The notes beneath the pieces were generated by a model. The model saw only the letters and a program-made list of their open reading frames with translations. It ran no database searches and had not been told where the DNA came from. A stretch of 64,000 nt of DNA from Streptomyces sp. HNM0574 (lineage in GTDB: Bacteria; Actinomycetota; Actinomycetes; Streptomycetales; Streptomycetaceae): NCBI RefSeq assembly GCF_012726235.1, contig NZ_JAASAH010000003.1:372001-436000 (forward strand), read 5' to 3'. Positions 16,528 to 25,841 of this stretch are shown piece after piece (the stretch's first letter is position 1; the number at the start of each line of letters is the position of its first letter). A program made the translations under genes and the position numbers.

Positions 16528-17682
16528 ATGGCTACCGACACGTACAACTCCCCCACCGAAGACGCGGTGCGGGCCGCGCTCGCGACGGTGAACGACCCGG
16601 AGATCCACCGGCCGATCACCGACCTGGGGATGGTCAAATCCATCGACATCGCGCCCGACGGCGCCGTCGACGTCGGGGTCTATCTCACCGTTTCGGGCTG
16701 TCCGCTGCGCGACACCATCACCTCGAACGTCACCGAGGCCGTGCAGGCCGTCGAGGGCGTCACGCGGGTGAGCGTCGAACTGGACGTGATGAGCGACGAG
16801 CAGCGGCGCGAGCTCGCGTCCTCGCTGCGCGGCGGGAAGGCCGAGCGGGAGGTGCCGTTCGCGCAGCCCGGCTCCCTCACCCGGGTCTACTGCGTGGCCT
16901 CCGGCAAGGGCGGCGTCGGCAAGTCCTCCGTCACCGTGAACCTGGCGGCGGCGATGGCGGCCGACGGCCTCAAGGTCGGTGTCGTGGACGCCGACATCTA
17001 CGGCCACTCCGTGCCGCGCATGCTGGGCGCCGAGGGGCGTCCCACCCAGGTCGAGGACATGATCATGCCGCCGTCGGCGAACGGCGTGAAGGTCATCTCG
17101 ATCGGCATGTTCACCCCGGGCAACGCCCCCGTCGTCTGGCGCGGCCCGATGCTGCACCGCGCGCTCCAGCAGTTCCTCGCCGACGTGTACTGGGGCGACC
17201 TCGACGTCCTGCTGCTCGACCTGCCGCCCGGCACCGGCGACATCGCGATCTCCGTGGCCCAGCTGGTGCCGAACGCCGAGATCCTCGTCGTCACCACCCC
17301 GCAGCAGGCGGCGGCCGAGGTCGCCGAGCGCGCCGGGTCGATCGCGGTGCAGACGCACCAGAAGATCGTCGGCGTGATCGAGAACATGTCCGGGATGCCC
17401 TGCCCGCACTGCGACGAGATGGTCGACGTCTTCGGCACCGGCGGCGGCGCCAAGGTCGCCGAGGGCCTGACGAAGACCACCGGTGCGCAGGTGCCCGTGC
17501 TCGGCGGCATCCCCATCGACATCCGGCTCCGCGAGGGCGGCGACGACGGCAAGCCCGTCGTTCTCTCCGACCCGGACTCCCCCGCGGGCGCGGCGCTGCG
17601 CGGGATCGCGGGCAAGCTCGGGGCGCGCGAGCGCGGCCTTCAGGGCATGTCGCTGGGCCTCACCCCGAGCAACAAGTTCTGA
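16528..17682 (+). CDS. mrp: Mrp/NBP35 family Fe-S cluster carrier ATPase
   Basis: A 384-residue P-loop protein that carries and delivers iron-sulfur clusters in the cytoplasm. Residues about 10-85 are an MIP18/DUF59 domain. The ATPase domain follows, with the deviant Walker A GKGGVGKS (about 129-136), the DADIYGHS switch and the LLDLPPGTGD motif. The CPHC pair near residue 290 is the cluster-binding motif. The gene sits on the same strand as the MgtE-like and DUF1003 genes, 58 bases after the latter, and ends at a bidirectional hairpin. Family length and motifs are complete. Confidence 0.94.
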   Translation: MATDTYNSPTEDAVRAALATVNDPEIHRPITDLGMVKSIDIAPDGAVDVGVYLTVSGCPLRDTITSNVTEAVQAVEGVTRVSVELDVMSDEQRRELASSLRGGKAEREVPFAQPGSLTRVYCVASGKGGVGKSSVTVNLAAAMAADGLKVGVVDADIYGHSVPRMLGAEGRPTQVEDMIMPPSANGVKVISIGMFTPGNAPVVWRGPMLHRALQQFLADVYWGDLDVLLLDLPPGTGDIAISVAQLVPNAEILVVTTPQQAAAEVAERAGSIAVQTHQKIVGVIENMSGMPCPHCDEMVDVFGTGGGAKVAEGLTKTTGAQVPVLGGIPIDIRLREGGDDGKPVVLSDPDSPAGAALRGIAGKLGARERGLQGMSLGLTPSNKF

Positions 17683-17686
17683 CCCG

Positions 17687-17719
17687 CGCCGGGGAGTGCC
17701 CCTGCGGCGCTCCCCGGCG
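17687..17719. terminator. Bidirectional terminator between mrp and convergent gene
   Basis: A 10-base perfect stem (17687-17696 with 17710-17719) and a 13-base loop lie between two convergent genes. Confidence 0.7.
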
Positions 17720-17742
17720 GGCGTGCTCCGGTCCGGCCCGGC

Positions 17743-18426
17743 CTAGTGCGCGTAGCCGGCGATGTCCTTGACCACCGAGAAGCCCAGCCCGTACGCGCTG
17801 AGGCCGCGCCCGTACGCGCCGATGTGCACGCCCTCCTGCGCCGACCCGGCGAGGACCCAGCCGTACTCGGACTCGCGGTAGTGGAACTCGGTCGGCACCC
17901 CGTCCACCGGGAGGGTCAGGCCCGACCAGCCGGGGCCGTCCAGGTCGTCGGCCAGCTCCCAGGCCACACCGGTCTGCTGGTCGAGCCAGTCCTGGCGCAG
18001 CGCGCGCTCCATCTCCTGCGGCCAGGTGCACGACAGCAGCCCCGAGCCCGCCAGCCACGCGGCCGTGGACACCGAGGTCGCCTCCAGTACGCCGGTGCCG
18101 TCCGCGCTGCTCCGCACCGGGCGGCTGGCGACCGTCACGACCACGGCGAACCGCTGGCTGTCGGGAAGGGACTCGTTCTTGATGGACGGTTCGTCGCCGT
18201 GGCCCGTCGAGCCGTGCTCGACCGTGCCGTCGGCCGCCGTACCCACCTGCATCAGCCAGCGCGGACCCGTGTACGCCTCGTCCAGGCCGTACCAGGGGAA
18301 TGCCGCCAGCAGATAGCCGTCTACGGCCCGCCGCTCATCCGGAACGCTCTGCGCGGCGGGCCCGGATTCACCGGAAGCCCGACTCGTCGTCTCCACTGCG
18401 AACGCCTCCTCGTTGCCCTGTGCCAT
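17743..18426 (-). CDS. Conserved hypothetical protein, 227 aa
   Basis: A soluble protein with no signal peptide and no membrane segment. The first 40 residues are low-complexity. The rest is a mixed alpha/beta domain rich in Trp, Tyr and Gly, with an aromatic pattern (FPWYGLDEAY, EYGWVLAGS). I recall this family as syntenic with tatB in streptomycetes but know no function. The ATG at 18426 follows a G-rich ribosome site; an upstream extension of 19 residues is less likely. Confidence 0.75.
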   Translation of the reverse strand: MAQGNEEAFAVETTSRASGESGPAAQSVPDERRAVDGYLLAAFPWYGLDEAYTGPRWLMQVGTAADGTVEHGSTGHGDEPSIKNESLPDSQRFAVVVTVASRPVRSSADGTGVLEATSVSTAAWLAGSGLLSCTWPQEMERALRQDWLDQQTGVAWELADDLDGPGWSGLTLPVDGVPTEFHYRESEYGWVLAGSAQEGVHIGAYGRGLSAYGLGFSVVKDIAGYAH

Positions 18427-18538
18427 GGGCTGCCACCCCCCACGGACGGCGGCCCCGGACACAGGGAGGATAGCTATCCGCACGCGCCGTGTTGGGAATG
18501 CCGGAGGATCGGGCCCGCCGAAGGGCGTGAGATGTGAC

Positions 18539-19006
18539 TCAGGTGGCGTCAGCGTCGAAGGGAGGCGGCTCTCCCTTGGCGAGCGGTGCGTTCTTCGCCG
18601 CGCGGCCGCCGCCGTCCTTGTTCAGGCTGATCGCGCCGTTGGTCCCGGAGCCGTTGGTGCCGTTGGTGCCGGAGCGGCTCTCGGTGCCGTTCACGGCGTC
18701 GGTGACCTCGTTCAGCTCGTTCCGGAGGTCGAAGCTCTCCCGGATGTCCTTCATGCCCATGTCGTCGCCCTCGAGGAGGTGCTTGCGGGCGAAGGTCTTG
18801 GGGTTCAGGTCCTCGAAGTCGAAGTCCTTGAACTCGGGGCCGAGCTCGGAGCGGATGTCGTCACGCGCGTTGTCGGAGAAGGCCCGGACCTTGCGGATGA
18901 AGCTGGAGACGTCCTGGATCACCTTGGGCAGCTTGTCCGGCCCGAAGATGAGAACCGCCAGAATGATGAGCGCGATCAGCTCCAGTGGTCCTATGTCGAA
19001 GAACAC
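18539..19006 (-). CDS. tatB: Sec-independent protein translocase TatB
   Basis: A 155-residue component of the twin-arginine translocase. The start MFFDIGPLEL, the single membrane helix (residues 5-20), the FGPDKLP hinge and the amphipathic helix after it are all TatB features. The C-terminal half is acidic and then disordered, with a Gly-Thr-Asn-rich repeat. The glutamate after the first glycine region and the length favour TatB over TatA. The GTG start has a GGGAG site. It lies 95 bases after the HtrA-like gene on the same strand, the order seen in mycobacteria. Confidence 0.93.
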   Translation of the reverse strand: MFFDIGPLELIALIILAVLIFGPDKLPKVIQDVSSFIRKVRAFSDNARDDIRSELGPEFKDFDFEDLNPKTFARKHLLEGDDMGMKDIRESFDLRNELNEVTDAVNGTESRSGTNGTNGSGTNGAISLNKDGGGRAAKNAPLAKGEPPPFDADAT

Positions 19007-19101
19007 CTGGCGGCTCCCTCATCGCTCATTACTACGCATCCGGCCCGAACGGCCAGAAGTCACGGTACCCGGAGACGCTCCCGAGGTGGGAGCCCGCCTC
19101 G

Positions 19102-20859
19102 TCATCCTCCGGACACCGACCCCAGTGTCAACCGGACGGACTTCTCCGATTCGCCTCGCCGCAGCGTCAACGAGACCTTCTCGCCCGGGAGATGACTGCG
19201 GACCCGGACGGTGAGCTCCTCCGCGCTGTGCACCCGCTCGCCGTCGACGGCGGTGACCACGTCGCCCGCCTTCAGGCCCGCCTCGTCGGCCGGACTGTCC
19301 GGTTCCACGGCGCCGCCCGCGCCGGACGGGCCGCCGATCCTGGCGCCGTCGCCCTCGTACGCCGGGTCGAGGGTGACGCCGAGCACGGGGTGCCGGGCCT
19401 CGCCGTCGTTGATCAGCTCCTCGGCGACGCGCTTGGCCTGGTTGACCGGTATGGCGAAGCCGAGGCCGACGCTGCCGCCCTCCCCCTCGCCCTCCTTGGG
19501 CAGGCCGAACTCGTCGGTGCTCTCGCCGCCGGCGGCGCGGATCGCGCTGTTCACGCCGATCACCCGGCCGCCGGTGTCGACGAGCGGGCCGCCGGAGTTG
19601 CCCGGGTTGATCGGGGCGTCGGTCTGCAACGCGTCGACGTAGCTCGTCTCGTCGCCGACCTGTTCGCCGCCCGCGGTGATGGGGCGGCCCTTGGCGCTGA
19701 TGATGCCGGTGGTGACCGTGCCCTCCAGGCCGAAGGGCGCGCCGACCGCGACGGCCGGGTCGCCGACCCGCACGGAGTCGGAGTTGCCCAGCGGCAGCGG
19801 CGTCAGGCCGGACACCCCGGACACCTTCACGACGGCCAGGTCGTACCCCTGGTCCTGCCCGAGGACCTCGGCCTGGACGGTCTGCCCGCCCTGGAAGGTG
19901 ACGTCGACGAGGCCGCCCTCGCCGGCGGGGCCGACCACGTGGTTGTTGGTGAGGATGTGCCCGCGGTCGTCGAGCACGAAGCCGGTGCCGGTGCCCTCGC
20001 CGTCCCGGCCGCTGGTGTGGATCGTGACCACGCCGGGCAGCACGCCAGCGGCCACACCGGCGAGCCCCGAGGAGCGGCCGCCCTTCTCGGCGGGCGCCTG
20101 CGGCAGGCTCACCCGCGTCAGACCGCCGTGCCGCTCCGCGTACGTCCCGACGACGCCGCCGGCCAGCCCCGCCACCAGCGCCAGCAGCGCGGCGCCCGTC
20201 ACGGCCTTGCGCCGTCGCCCGCCGCGCGGCTGCTCGGCGGCGGGCGGCGCGGTGTCGTACGGGGAACGGCCGCCGGGCGGCGCCCACGGGTCGTAGCGCA
20301 GCGGGCCCGGGTCGGTGGCGCCCGCCGAGCCCGGGGCCGGGGGAACGGCCGGGCCCGGAACCGTGAAGTCCCGCGCCGGGGCGGCCTGTTGGGGCACGTC
20401 GGTCTGCCGCTGCGGCACCGGGCCCGCCGGGCCGCCGCCGGTGGGTGTGCCGTACGCCGGGGTGGTCACGGGGCCGGCGGGGGTGCCGTGCGGGGGCGTC
20501 GCGGACGGGCGCTGCACCAGCGGCGCGGGCGCCCAGGGGCCCGGCCCGCCGTACGGGGGCGTGCCGTAGGGGTCGGCGCCGTGCAGGGGGACGGCGGCCT
20601 GCCGCTCGGGCGCGGGGGCTGCGTCCGCCGGCGGGGCCTCGGCCGGGGCGGAAGCCGGTGGCTCGGGCTGCTCGGCGGGCTCGCGCGGGGTGGGGAGCGC
20701 GGCGTCGCCCCCGGGCGCCTCCGCGGGGTCGGTCCGCGGCGGCTGCGTCTCGTCGGGCGAGGTGTCCGACGGGGCGGGGGCTGCGGCGCGGAGAGGGGAG
20801 AATCTGCGGGGGCGGCTCCACCACTTCGGCTTCTGCCCGGCGTCGTTCCCCTCGTCCAT
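19102..20859 (-). CDS. htrA: HtrA/DegP-like membrane-anchored serine protease with PDZ domain
   Basis: A 585-residue protease. Residues 1-215 are a long cytoplasmic Pro/Gly/Ala-rich region. One membrane helix lies at about 219-241, then the extracytoplasmic trypsin-like domain with the triad in ILTNNHVV (His), DLAVV (Asp) and GNSGGPL (Ser), and a C-terminal PDZ domain (AGDVVTAVDGERV). It probably degrades or checks misfolded exported proteins. The gene follows the sigma/anti-sigma pair on the same strand but after a hairpin, and precedes tatB. The start at 20859 has a GGGGAG site. Confidence 0.93.
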   Translation of the reverse strand: MDEGNDAGQKPKWWSRPRRFSPLRAAAPAPSDTSPDETQPPRTDPAEAPGGDAALPTPREPAEQPEPPASAPAEAPPADAAPAPERQAAVPLHGADPYGTPPYGGPGPWAPAPLVQRPSATPPHGTPAGPVTTPAYGTPTGGGPAGPVPQRQTDVPQQAAPARDFTVPGPAVPPAPGSAGATDPGPLRYDPWAPPGGRSPYDTAPPAAEQPRGGRRRKAVTGAALLALVAGLAGGVVGTYAERHGGLTRVSLPQAPAEKGGRSSGLAGVAAGVLPGVVTIHTSGRDGEGTGTGFVLDDRGHILTNNHVVGPAGEGGLVDVTFQGGQTVQAEVLGQDQGYDLAVVKVSGVSGLTPLPLGNSDSVRVGDPAVAVGAPFGLEGTVTTGIISAKGRPITAGGEQVGDETSYVDALQTDAPINPGNSGGPLVDTGGRVIGVNSAIRAAGGESTDEFGLPKEGEGEGGSVGLGFAIPVNQAKRVAEELINDGEARHPVLGVTLDPAYEGDGARIGGPSGAGGAVEPDSPADEAGLKAGDVVTAVDGERVHSAEELTVRVRSHLPGEKVSLTLRRGESEKSVRLTLGSVSGG

Positions 20860-20969
20860 GCTCTCCCCACTCTTCCCGGCACCGGGCAACCGGCGGTGTC
20901 TCACCAAGAATTCAACCAGGTCGCCCCGGGCGCCCGCAGCGGACCCTGAACACGGGCGCCGGGACGCCC

Positions 20970-20993
20970 CCGCGCCCGGTCTCCCGGGCGCGG
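20970..20993 (-). terminator. Terminator after anti-sigma gene
   Basis: A 10-base perfect stem with a four-base loop lies 11 bases after the anti-sigma stop, separating the sigma operon from the HtrA-like gene. Read-through is possible. Confidence 0.6.
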
Positions 20994-21003
20994 CCGGCGC
21001 CGG

Positions 21004-22152
21004 TCAGCGTGGTGCGGGGGTGCCCGGGGTGCCGGCCTGGGAGAGCGCGCTGGTCACCGGCGTACGCCCGGACAGGCCGTCCGCCGCGCCGCTCCCGCCG
21101 GAGCCCTGCGCGCGGACGGACGAGGCCGAGGTGAGCGCGGAGTGGACCAGCGGCGGTGCCAGCACCGAGTCCCGCAGCAGCGGATAGACCGTGCCCTGCG
21201 GCAGGAACGTCCGCGAGACGCCGGACGAGGCCGGGATCGCGTTCAGCCGCTGGACGGGGCCGGCCGCCGTGGTCCGCAGCAGCGAACCCGAGGTGCTCTT
21301 CGCCGCCGCGCTCGCGCCGGTGCGCCCGGCCGCGGGGGTGGTGGCGGGTGCCGTCCGGTCGCCGCGCTCGCCGCCGCGGCGGCGTCCGTCCCGGTCGGCG
21401 CCCGCGCCGGAGGCCGCCGTACGGGCCGGGCCGACGGACGCGCCGCCGCCGTCACCTCCGGCGACCGCGCCGCCGACGCTCCCGCCCGAGGTCAGCGCTC
21501 CGCCGAGCGCGATCGCCGCGAGCGAGAAGGCCCCGGCGGCCGCGAACGCGAAGCGGCGGCCGCGCGAGGAGGAGCGCTCCGTCCCTTCGTGCACGCGGAA
21601 GCCACGGCCGGGGGTGAGTGCGCTGCCGCCGTCCCGCCCGCCGGGCAGTCCTCCGGCGGGCCAGCCGGGGGAGGTGACGGGGAGCCCGGCGAAGGGCGAA
21701 CCGGCGGCCGCCGGCGCGAAGCCGCCACGGCGGGCGCCGTTCCGGCGGACGTCACGCTCGTGGTGCGGGAGGGGTGAACTTCCGTACCCGCCCGGGGCGT
21801 TGGCGCTCCCGTGGTGCGGCAGCCCGGGCCCGCCGGGCCCCGGTGGGCCCTCGGGGCCACCGGCCGGGAGCCCCTGGAGGCGGGCCAGCAGGCCGTCGGA
21901 CGGGGGCGGGGGCGCCGCGTCCGCGAAGACGCTCTTCAGGCTGCGCTGCGCGTCGGCCTCGGCCTTGCAGCTGTGGCACGTCGCCAGATGGGCCAGGACC
22001 CGCTCGCGCGCGTCGTGCCCCAACTCGCCGTCCACCAGGGCCGCGAGGCGGTCACCGAGGTGCGCTTCCGCGGGTGTCGGGGCGTCGCTCCGCTGCGCCG
22101 GACGCTGGCTCCTGCCGCCACCGGCGCCGCCCGTACCGCTCAGGCCGCTCAC
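21004..22152 (-). CDS. Zinc anti-sigma factor (RseA-like, ZAS domain)
   Basis: A 382-residue membrane-bound anti-sigma factor. The cytoplasmic zinc-binding motif is visible as His55-x3-Cys59-x2-Cys62 in a helical domain (residues 30-75), which would hold the ECF sigma factor. A long Gly/Pro-rich linker follows, then a basic stretch and one membrane helix (about 200-222), and a 160-residue external part that could sense envelope stress. Its GTG start overlaps the sigma stop codon by four bases (GTGA), so the pair is translationally coupled. Release may involve oxidation of the Cys pair or proteolysis; this is inferred. Confidence 0.9.
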   Translation of the reverse strand: MSGLSGTGGAGGGRSQRPAQRSDAPTPAEAHLGDRLAALVDGELGHDARERVLAHLATCHSCKAEADAQRSLKSVFADAAPPPPSDGLLARLQGLPAGGPEGPPGPGGPGLPHHGSANAPGGYGSSPLPHHERDVRRNGARRGGFAPAAAGSPFAGLPVTSPGWPAGGLPGGRDGGSALTPGRGFRVHEGTERSSSRGRRFAFAAAGAFSLAAIALGGALTSGGSVGGAVAGGDGGGASVGPARTAASGAGADRDGRRRGGERGDRTAPATTPAAGRTGASAAAKSTSGSLLRTTAAGPVQRLNAIPASSGVSRTFLPQGTVYPLLRDSVLAPPLVHSALTSASSVRAQGSGGSGAADGLSGRTPVTSALSQAGTPGTPAPR

Positions 22153-22919
22153 TCAGCACCCACCTCCGCGCTCCTGGCGGCCGGGACCGCCGCGCTCAGC
22201 GCCCGCTGTGCTTCGGCGCGCGCCTCGGGGGAACGGTGCTGGAGCGCCTTGCGCAGGTGCGAGCGGCCGCGGTGGATGCGGCTGCGGACGGTGCCGAGCT
22301 TGACGCCCAGCGTGGCCGCGATCTCCTCGTAGCTCAGGCCCTCGATGTCGCAGAGCACGACCGCGGCGCGGAACTCGGGCGCGAGGGTGTCCAGCGCCTG
22401 CTGCACGTCCGCGTCGAAGTGCGTGTCGTTGAAGTACTGCTGGGGGGTGGGCTCACGGCTCGGGAGCCGTTCCGCCGCGTCGTCCGCGAGCGCGTCGAAG
22501 CGGATGCGCTGCTTCCGGCGCACGGTGTCCAGGAAGAGGTTGGTGGTGATGCGGTGCAGCCACCCCTCGAACGTTCCCGGCGTGTACGTCGACAGCGAAC
22601 GGAACACCCGGACGAAGACCTCCTGCGTGAGGTCCTCGGCGTCGTGCTGGTTGCCCGTGAGCCGGTACGAGAGGCGGTAGACGCGGGCACTGTGGGTGCT
22701 GACGATCTCCTCCCAGGAGGGAGGAGTCCACGCCTGCACGTCCGCATCGGTGTCGAAAGTCGCCGTGGTCGCGGAATCGGCGGTGTGGACCTTGTCAGCT
22801 GTGTCGGTCACGGATTTCGGCGTGCCTGCCGACCGGCGGAAACGCCTCAGCATTCCGCGATCGCGGGCCGCCGCACCTCCCCTGTCGGCTCTGGTGGTGT
22901 CCAGTGGAGTCCCTACCAT
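22149..22919 (-). CDS. ECF RNA polymerase sigma factor (mycobacterial SigE type)
   Basis: A sigma-70 family ECF factor of 256 residues. After a 60-residue variable start come region 2 ([20 protein letters not shown], then VFVRVFRSL, with the -10-binding residues in [15 protein letters not shown]) and region 4 ([19 protein letters not shown] helix-turn-helix for the -35). The order sigma, anti-sigma, HtrA, TatB is that of M. tuberculosis sigE-rseA-htrA-tatB, so it probably controls cell-envelope stress. The start is uncertain: ATG 22919 has a GAGG site, ATG 23000 would add 27 residues. Confidence 0.92.
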   Translation of the reverse strand: MVGTPLDTTRADRGGAAARDRGMLRRFRRSAGTPKSVTDTADKVHTADSATTATFDTDADVQAWTPPSWEEIVSTHSARVYRLSYRLTGNQHDAEDLTQEVFVRVFRSLSTYTPGTFEGWLHRITTNLFLDTVRRKQRIRFDALADDAAERLPSREPTPQQYFNDTHFDADVQQALDTLAPEFRAAVVLCDIEGLSYEEIAATLGVKLGTVRSRIHRGRSHLRKALQHRSPEARAEAQRALSAAVPAARSAEVGAE

Positions 22920-23110
22920 AGCCACCTCACCCGTTAGCTCCGGATAAACACTTTTGACCAGCTCTTGGTCCGGCTGTGCCTCTTGCTTGCTTGACACCAT
23001 CGCGGTCCCCCCGGCACCTTCCTCCCCTCCCAACGCCCAGTCCCATCTGCGGGTTCCCGGACCAACGGATACAGTCTCGGTTGCGCAGACGACGGGGACA
23101 GGAGAGGGCC

Positions 23111-23767
23111 ATTACCGCCAACCGGCAGACGAGCTGGGCGTTCGCCGACGCCTACAGCGCCGAGCTCGTCGAGAACGCCGAGTACGCGGCGCTGGACTGG
23201 GCCCGCGAGCGGGCCAGGGAATCCGGACTGACCGCCGTCTCCCCCGTCACCGGCACCACGCTGCGCCTGCTGGCCGCCACGGTCGACGCGAAGGCGGTCG
23301 CCGAGATCGGCACCGGAACGGGCGCCTCCGGCATTCATCTGCTGGACGGAATGCGCCCCGACGGCGTGCTGACCACCGTCGACATCGAGCCGGAATGGCA
23401 GCAGTTCGCCCGACAGGCCTTCCGCGGTGCCGGGTTCGCCGGCAACCGGGCGCGCTTCATCCCCGGCGGCGCCCTGGACGTCCTGCCGCGGCTGGCCGAC
23501 GGCGGCTACGACCTCGTCTTCTGCGACGGCGACCGCGGCGAGTATCTCGACTACCTCGCCGAATCGTTGCGTCTGCTGCGGCCCGGCGGACTCGTCTGCT
23601 TCGAGGGCGTCTTCGCGGACGGACGCACCGTCGACGACGCGGCGCAGCCGGCCGAAGTGCGCACGCTGCGCGAGCTGCTGCGCACCGTGCGGGAGAGCGA
23701 GGCGCTCACCCCCTCGCTACTGCCCGTCGGCGACGGCCTGTTGTGCGCGGTCAAACGCGGACAGTGA
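23111..23767 (+). CDS. SAM-dependent O-methyltransferase (class I, cation-dependent type)
   Basis: A 218-residue methyltransferase. The Rossmann SAM site [14 protein letters not shown] (about residues 57-70), the acidic DIEPE after the second strand, and FCDGDR with a later LLRPGGL strand match the catechol/caffeoyl-CoA O-methyltransferase family. The substrate is unknown. The conserved N-terminus begins TANRQTSW right after an ATT codon at 23111, six bases after a GGAG site, so ATT is the likely start; a TTG at 23081 lacks a ribosome site. It diverges from the sigma factor gene, an arrangement also found in mycobacteria. Confidence 0.88.
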   Translation: MTANRQTSWAFADAYSAELVENAEYAALDWARERARESGLTAVSPVTGTTLRLLAATVDAKAVAEIGTGTGASGIHLLDGMRPDGVLTTVDIEPEWQQFARQAFRGAGFAGNRARFIPGGALDVLPRLADGGYDLVFCDGDRGEYLDYLAESLRLLRPGGLVCFEGVFADGRTVDDAAQPAEVRTLRELLRTVRESEALTPSLLPVGDGLLCAVKRGQ

Positions 23768-23794
23768 CCATGGCCGGACCGGCCGCGTACGCAG

Positions 23795-23830
23795 CTGCCC
23801 CGGGGTGCGCGTGCGCGCACCCCGGGGCAG
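23795..23830. terminator. Very strong bidirectional terminator
   Basis: A 16-base perfect GC stem (arms in 23795-23830) with a four-base loop lies between the convergent methyltransferase and DUF3117 genes. Confidence 0.85.
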
Positions 23831-23939
23831 AACAGGTTCAGCGGGACGAGCCGTTCCGGCGCCAAGCCTCCGCCGGAACCCGGCCGTCGGGCCTGGCGGC
23901 CGGAGCCGCCGGCCTCGGTCGACCGCCTTCTTCAGCTCT

Positions 23940-24107
23940 TCAGCCGACGGTCTTCTTCAGCTCTTCACTGAGGGCAGTCGCCTCGTCGGGGGTCAGCTCG
24001 ACGACGAGTCGCCCGCCGCCTTCGAGCGGAACGCGCATGATGATGCCCCGCCCCTCCTTGGTCACCTCGAGCGGGCCGTCACCCGTCCGCGGCTTCATGG
24101 CCGCCAT
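23940..24107 (-). CDS. DUF3117 family protein, 55 aa
   Basis: A 55-residue protein of the actinobacterial DUF3117 family, recognised by MAAMKPRTGDGPLEV at the start, the RGIIMRVPLEGGGRLV strands and the C-terminal helix DEATALSEEL. It is full length for the family. The ATG at 24107 follows GGAAGGGG. No function is known. The mycobacterial counterpart sits next to tagA in the same neighbourhood. The 298 bases upstream to the enoyl-CoA hydratase gene hold the two divergent promoters, and nothing else was seen there. Confidence 0.92.
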   Translation of the reverse strand: MAAMKPRTGDGPLEVTKEGRGIIMRVPLEGGGRLVVELTPDEATALSEELKKTVG

Positions 24108-24405
24108 GCTCGTTCCCCTTCCTGAAACCAGCTGAGCGCAGCCGACAACCCAGGTGTCAGCGGCATCGAACACATTGCTTCCCAGTCATTATCCCGCATG
24201 CCAGGACCCGATGACCAACAACAGGGGCCATCTCTTGGCCTCACCTCTTACACAAAACCACCCAATCCGTTGAGCAGCCTGCGATACTGCCCCGCCCTCG
24301 GCAGCCCTCCGTACGCTCACAGCTTGACGCAGCTCACACGCCCGGGCCCCGAAGAGCCCGCCGCGCACTCTGTCGGCGCCCGGTGATCCACGAGATGCTG
24401 AGCCC

Positions 24406-25194
24406 ATGTCCGACACCGTGCTGTACGACGTGACCGAGGGTCTCGCGACGATCACCCTCAACCGCCCCGACGCGATGAACTCGCTCAACACCGAACTGAA
24501 GGTCGCCCTCCGCGACACCCTGCGACAGGCAGCCGAGGACGACACGGTGCGTGCCGTACTGCTGACGGGCCGGGGCCGGGCGTTCTGCGTGGGGCAGGAC
24601 CTGAAGGAGCACACCAATGCCGTGCGGGAGGCGGGCGGCAGCGCGCTGAACACCGTCGACGAGCACTACAACCCCATCACCCTGGCCATCGCGGGCATGC
24701 CGAAGCCGGTCGTCGCGGGCGTCAACGGCGTCGCCGCGGGGGCGGGCGCCGGATTCGCCTTCGCCGCCGACTACCGGGTCACCGCGGACACCGCCGCCTT
24801 CACCACCTCCTTCGCCGGGGTCGCGCTCAGCACCGACTCCGGCGTCGCCTGGACCCTCCCCCGTCTCGTCGGGCACGGCAGGGCGACGGACCTGCTCTAC
24901 TTCCCGCGCAGCGTGAAGGCCCCCGAGGCGCTGGAGCTCGGCCTGACCAACACGGTGGTCCCGGCCGGCGAACTCGCGGCCGAGGCCGAGAAGGTGGCCC
25001 GCACTCTGGCCGCCGGCCCGACCCTGGCGTACGCCTCGATGAAGCAGGCGATGGCCTACGGAGCCTCCCACTCGCTCGCGGAGACCCTGGCGAAGGAGTC
25101 CGAACTCCAGCTCGCGGCGGGCGCGTCGGACGATCACCGGACCGCCGTCGAGGCCTTCGTCAACAAGGAGACGCCCCGGTACACGGGACGTTGA
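24406..25194 (+). CDS. Enoyl-CoA hydratase/isomerase family protein
   Basis: A 262-residue crotonase-fold enzyme acting on acyl-CoA thioesters. The NRPDAMNSL start, the oxyanion-hole segments RAFCVGQDL (about 63-71) and GVAAGAGAG (about 106-114), and the C-terminal trimerisation helices are all present. In place of the usual hydratase glutamate pair the second catalytic region reads LSTDSG, as in PaaG-like isomerases, so an isomerase of phenylacetate or fatty-acid breakdown is more likely than a plain hydratase. It is a single gene, convergent with tag. Confidence 0.9.
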   Translation: MSDTVLYDVTEGLATITLNRPDAMNSLNTELKVALRDTLRQAAEDDTVRAVLLTGRGRAFCVGQDLKEHTNAVREAGGSALNTVDEHYNPITLAIAGMPKPVVAGVNGVAAGAGAGFAFAADYRVTADTAAFTTSFAGVALSTDSGVAWTLPRLVGHGRATDLLYFPRSVKAPEALELGLTNTVVPAGELAAEAEKVARTLAAGPTLAYASMKQAMAYGASHSLAETLAKESELQLAAGASDDHRTAVEAFVNKETPRYTGR

Positions 25195-25215
25195 TCCCGC
25201 GCCGACGGCTGCGCC

Positions 25216-25238
25216 GCGTCACACCGCAGCGGTGACGC
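25216..25238. terminator. Hairpin between convergent genes
   Basis: A stem GCGTCAC/GTGACGC with inner pairing lies in the 53-base gap between two convergent genes. Confidence 0.55.
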
Positions 25239-25247
25239 TCCGTGCCG

Positions 25248-25841
25248 TTACGCGCCGTGACGGGCGCAGCAGTCGGCGAGGTGGTCGTTGACCAGGCCGC
25301 AGGCCTGCATCAGCGCGTACGCCGTCGTCGGGCCGACGAAGCGGAAGCCGCGCCTCTTCAACTCCTTCGCGAGCGCCGTCGATTCGGGCGTGATCGCGGG
25401 GACGTCGCCGAGCGCCCGCGGCGCCGGGCGTGAGGCGGCGTCCGGCGCGTACGACCAGATCAGCGCGTCCAGTTCGCCCTCGCCGAAGGACTCCGCGGCG
25501 CGGGCGTTCGCCACCGTCGCGCGGATCTTGGCGCGGTTGCGGATGATCCCGGTGTCGGTCAGCAGGCGCTCCTCGTCGGCCTCGGTGAACCGGGCGACCT
25601 CGGCGATCCGGAACCCGGCGAACGCGGCGCGGAAGCCCTCCCTGCGGCGCAGGATCGTCAGCCAGGACAGGCCGGACTGGAAGGCCTCCAGGCACAGCCG
25701 CTCGTACAGGGCGTCGTCCCCGTGCACCGGGCGGCCCCACTCGGTGTCGTGGTACGCCGTGTAGTCCTCGGGCGACAGCCCCCAGGGGCAGCGCGGCAGC
25801 CCGTCCGTGCCCGGCAGCGCCCCGCTCTCCGCGCCGCTCAC
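25248..25841 (-). CDS. tag: DNA-3-methyladenine glycosylase I
   Basis: A 197-residue base-excision repair enzyme that removes 3-methyladenine from DNA. Zinc ligands typical of Tag are visible: Cys in RCPW (about 18), His in AYHDTEWG (about 31), and the C-terminal His-x3-Cys (HLADC). The FQSGLSWLTILRRREGF segment forms the helix-hairpin-helix base pocket. The GTG start overlaps the stop of the DivIVA-like gene by four bases, so the two are coupled. The frame is open upstream, but that part is shadow. Confidence 0.94.
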   Translation of the reverse strand: MSGAESGALPGTDGLPRCPWGLSPEDYTAYHDTEWGRPVHGDDALYERLCLEAFQSGLSWLTILRRREGFRAAFAGFRIAEVARFTEADEERLLTDTGIIRNRAKIRATVANARAAESFGEGELDALIWSYAPDAASRPAPRALGDVPAITPESTALAKELKRRGFRFVGPTTAYALMQACGLVNDHLADCCARHGA

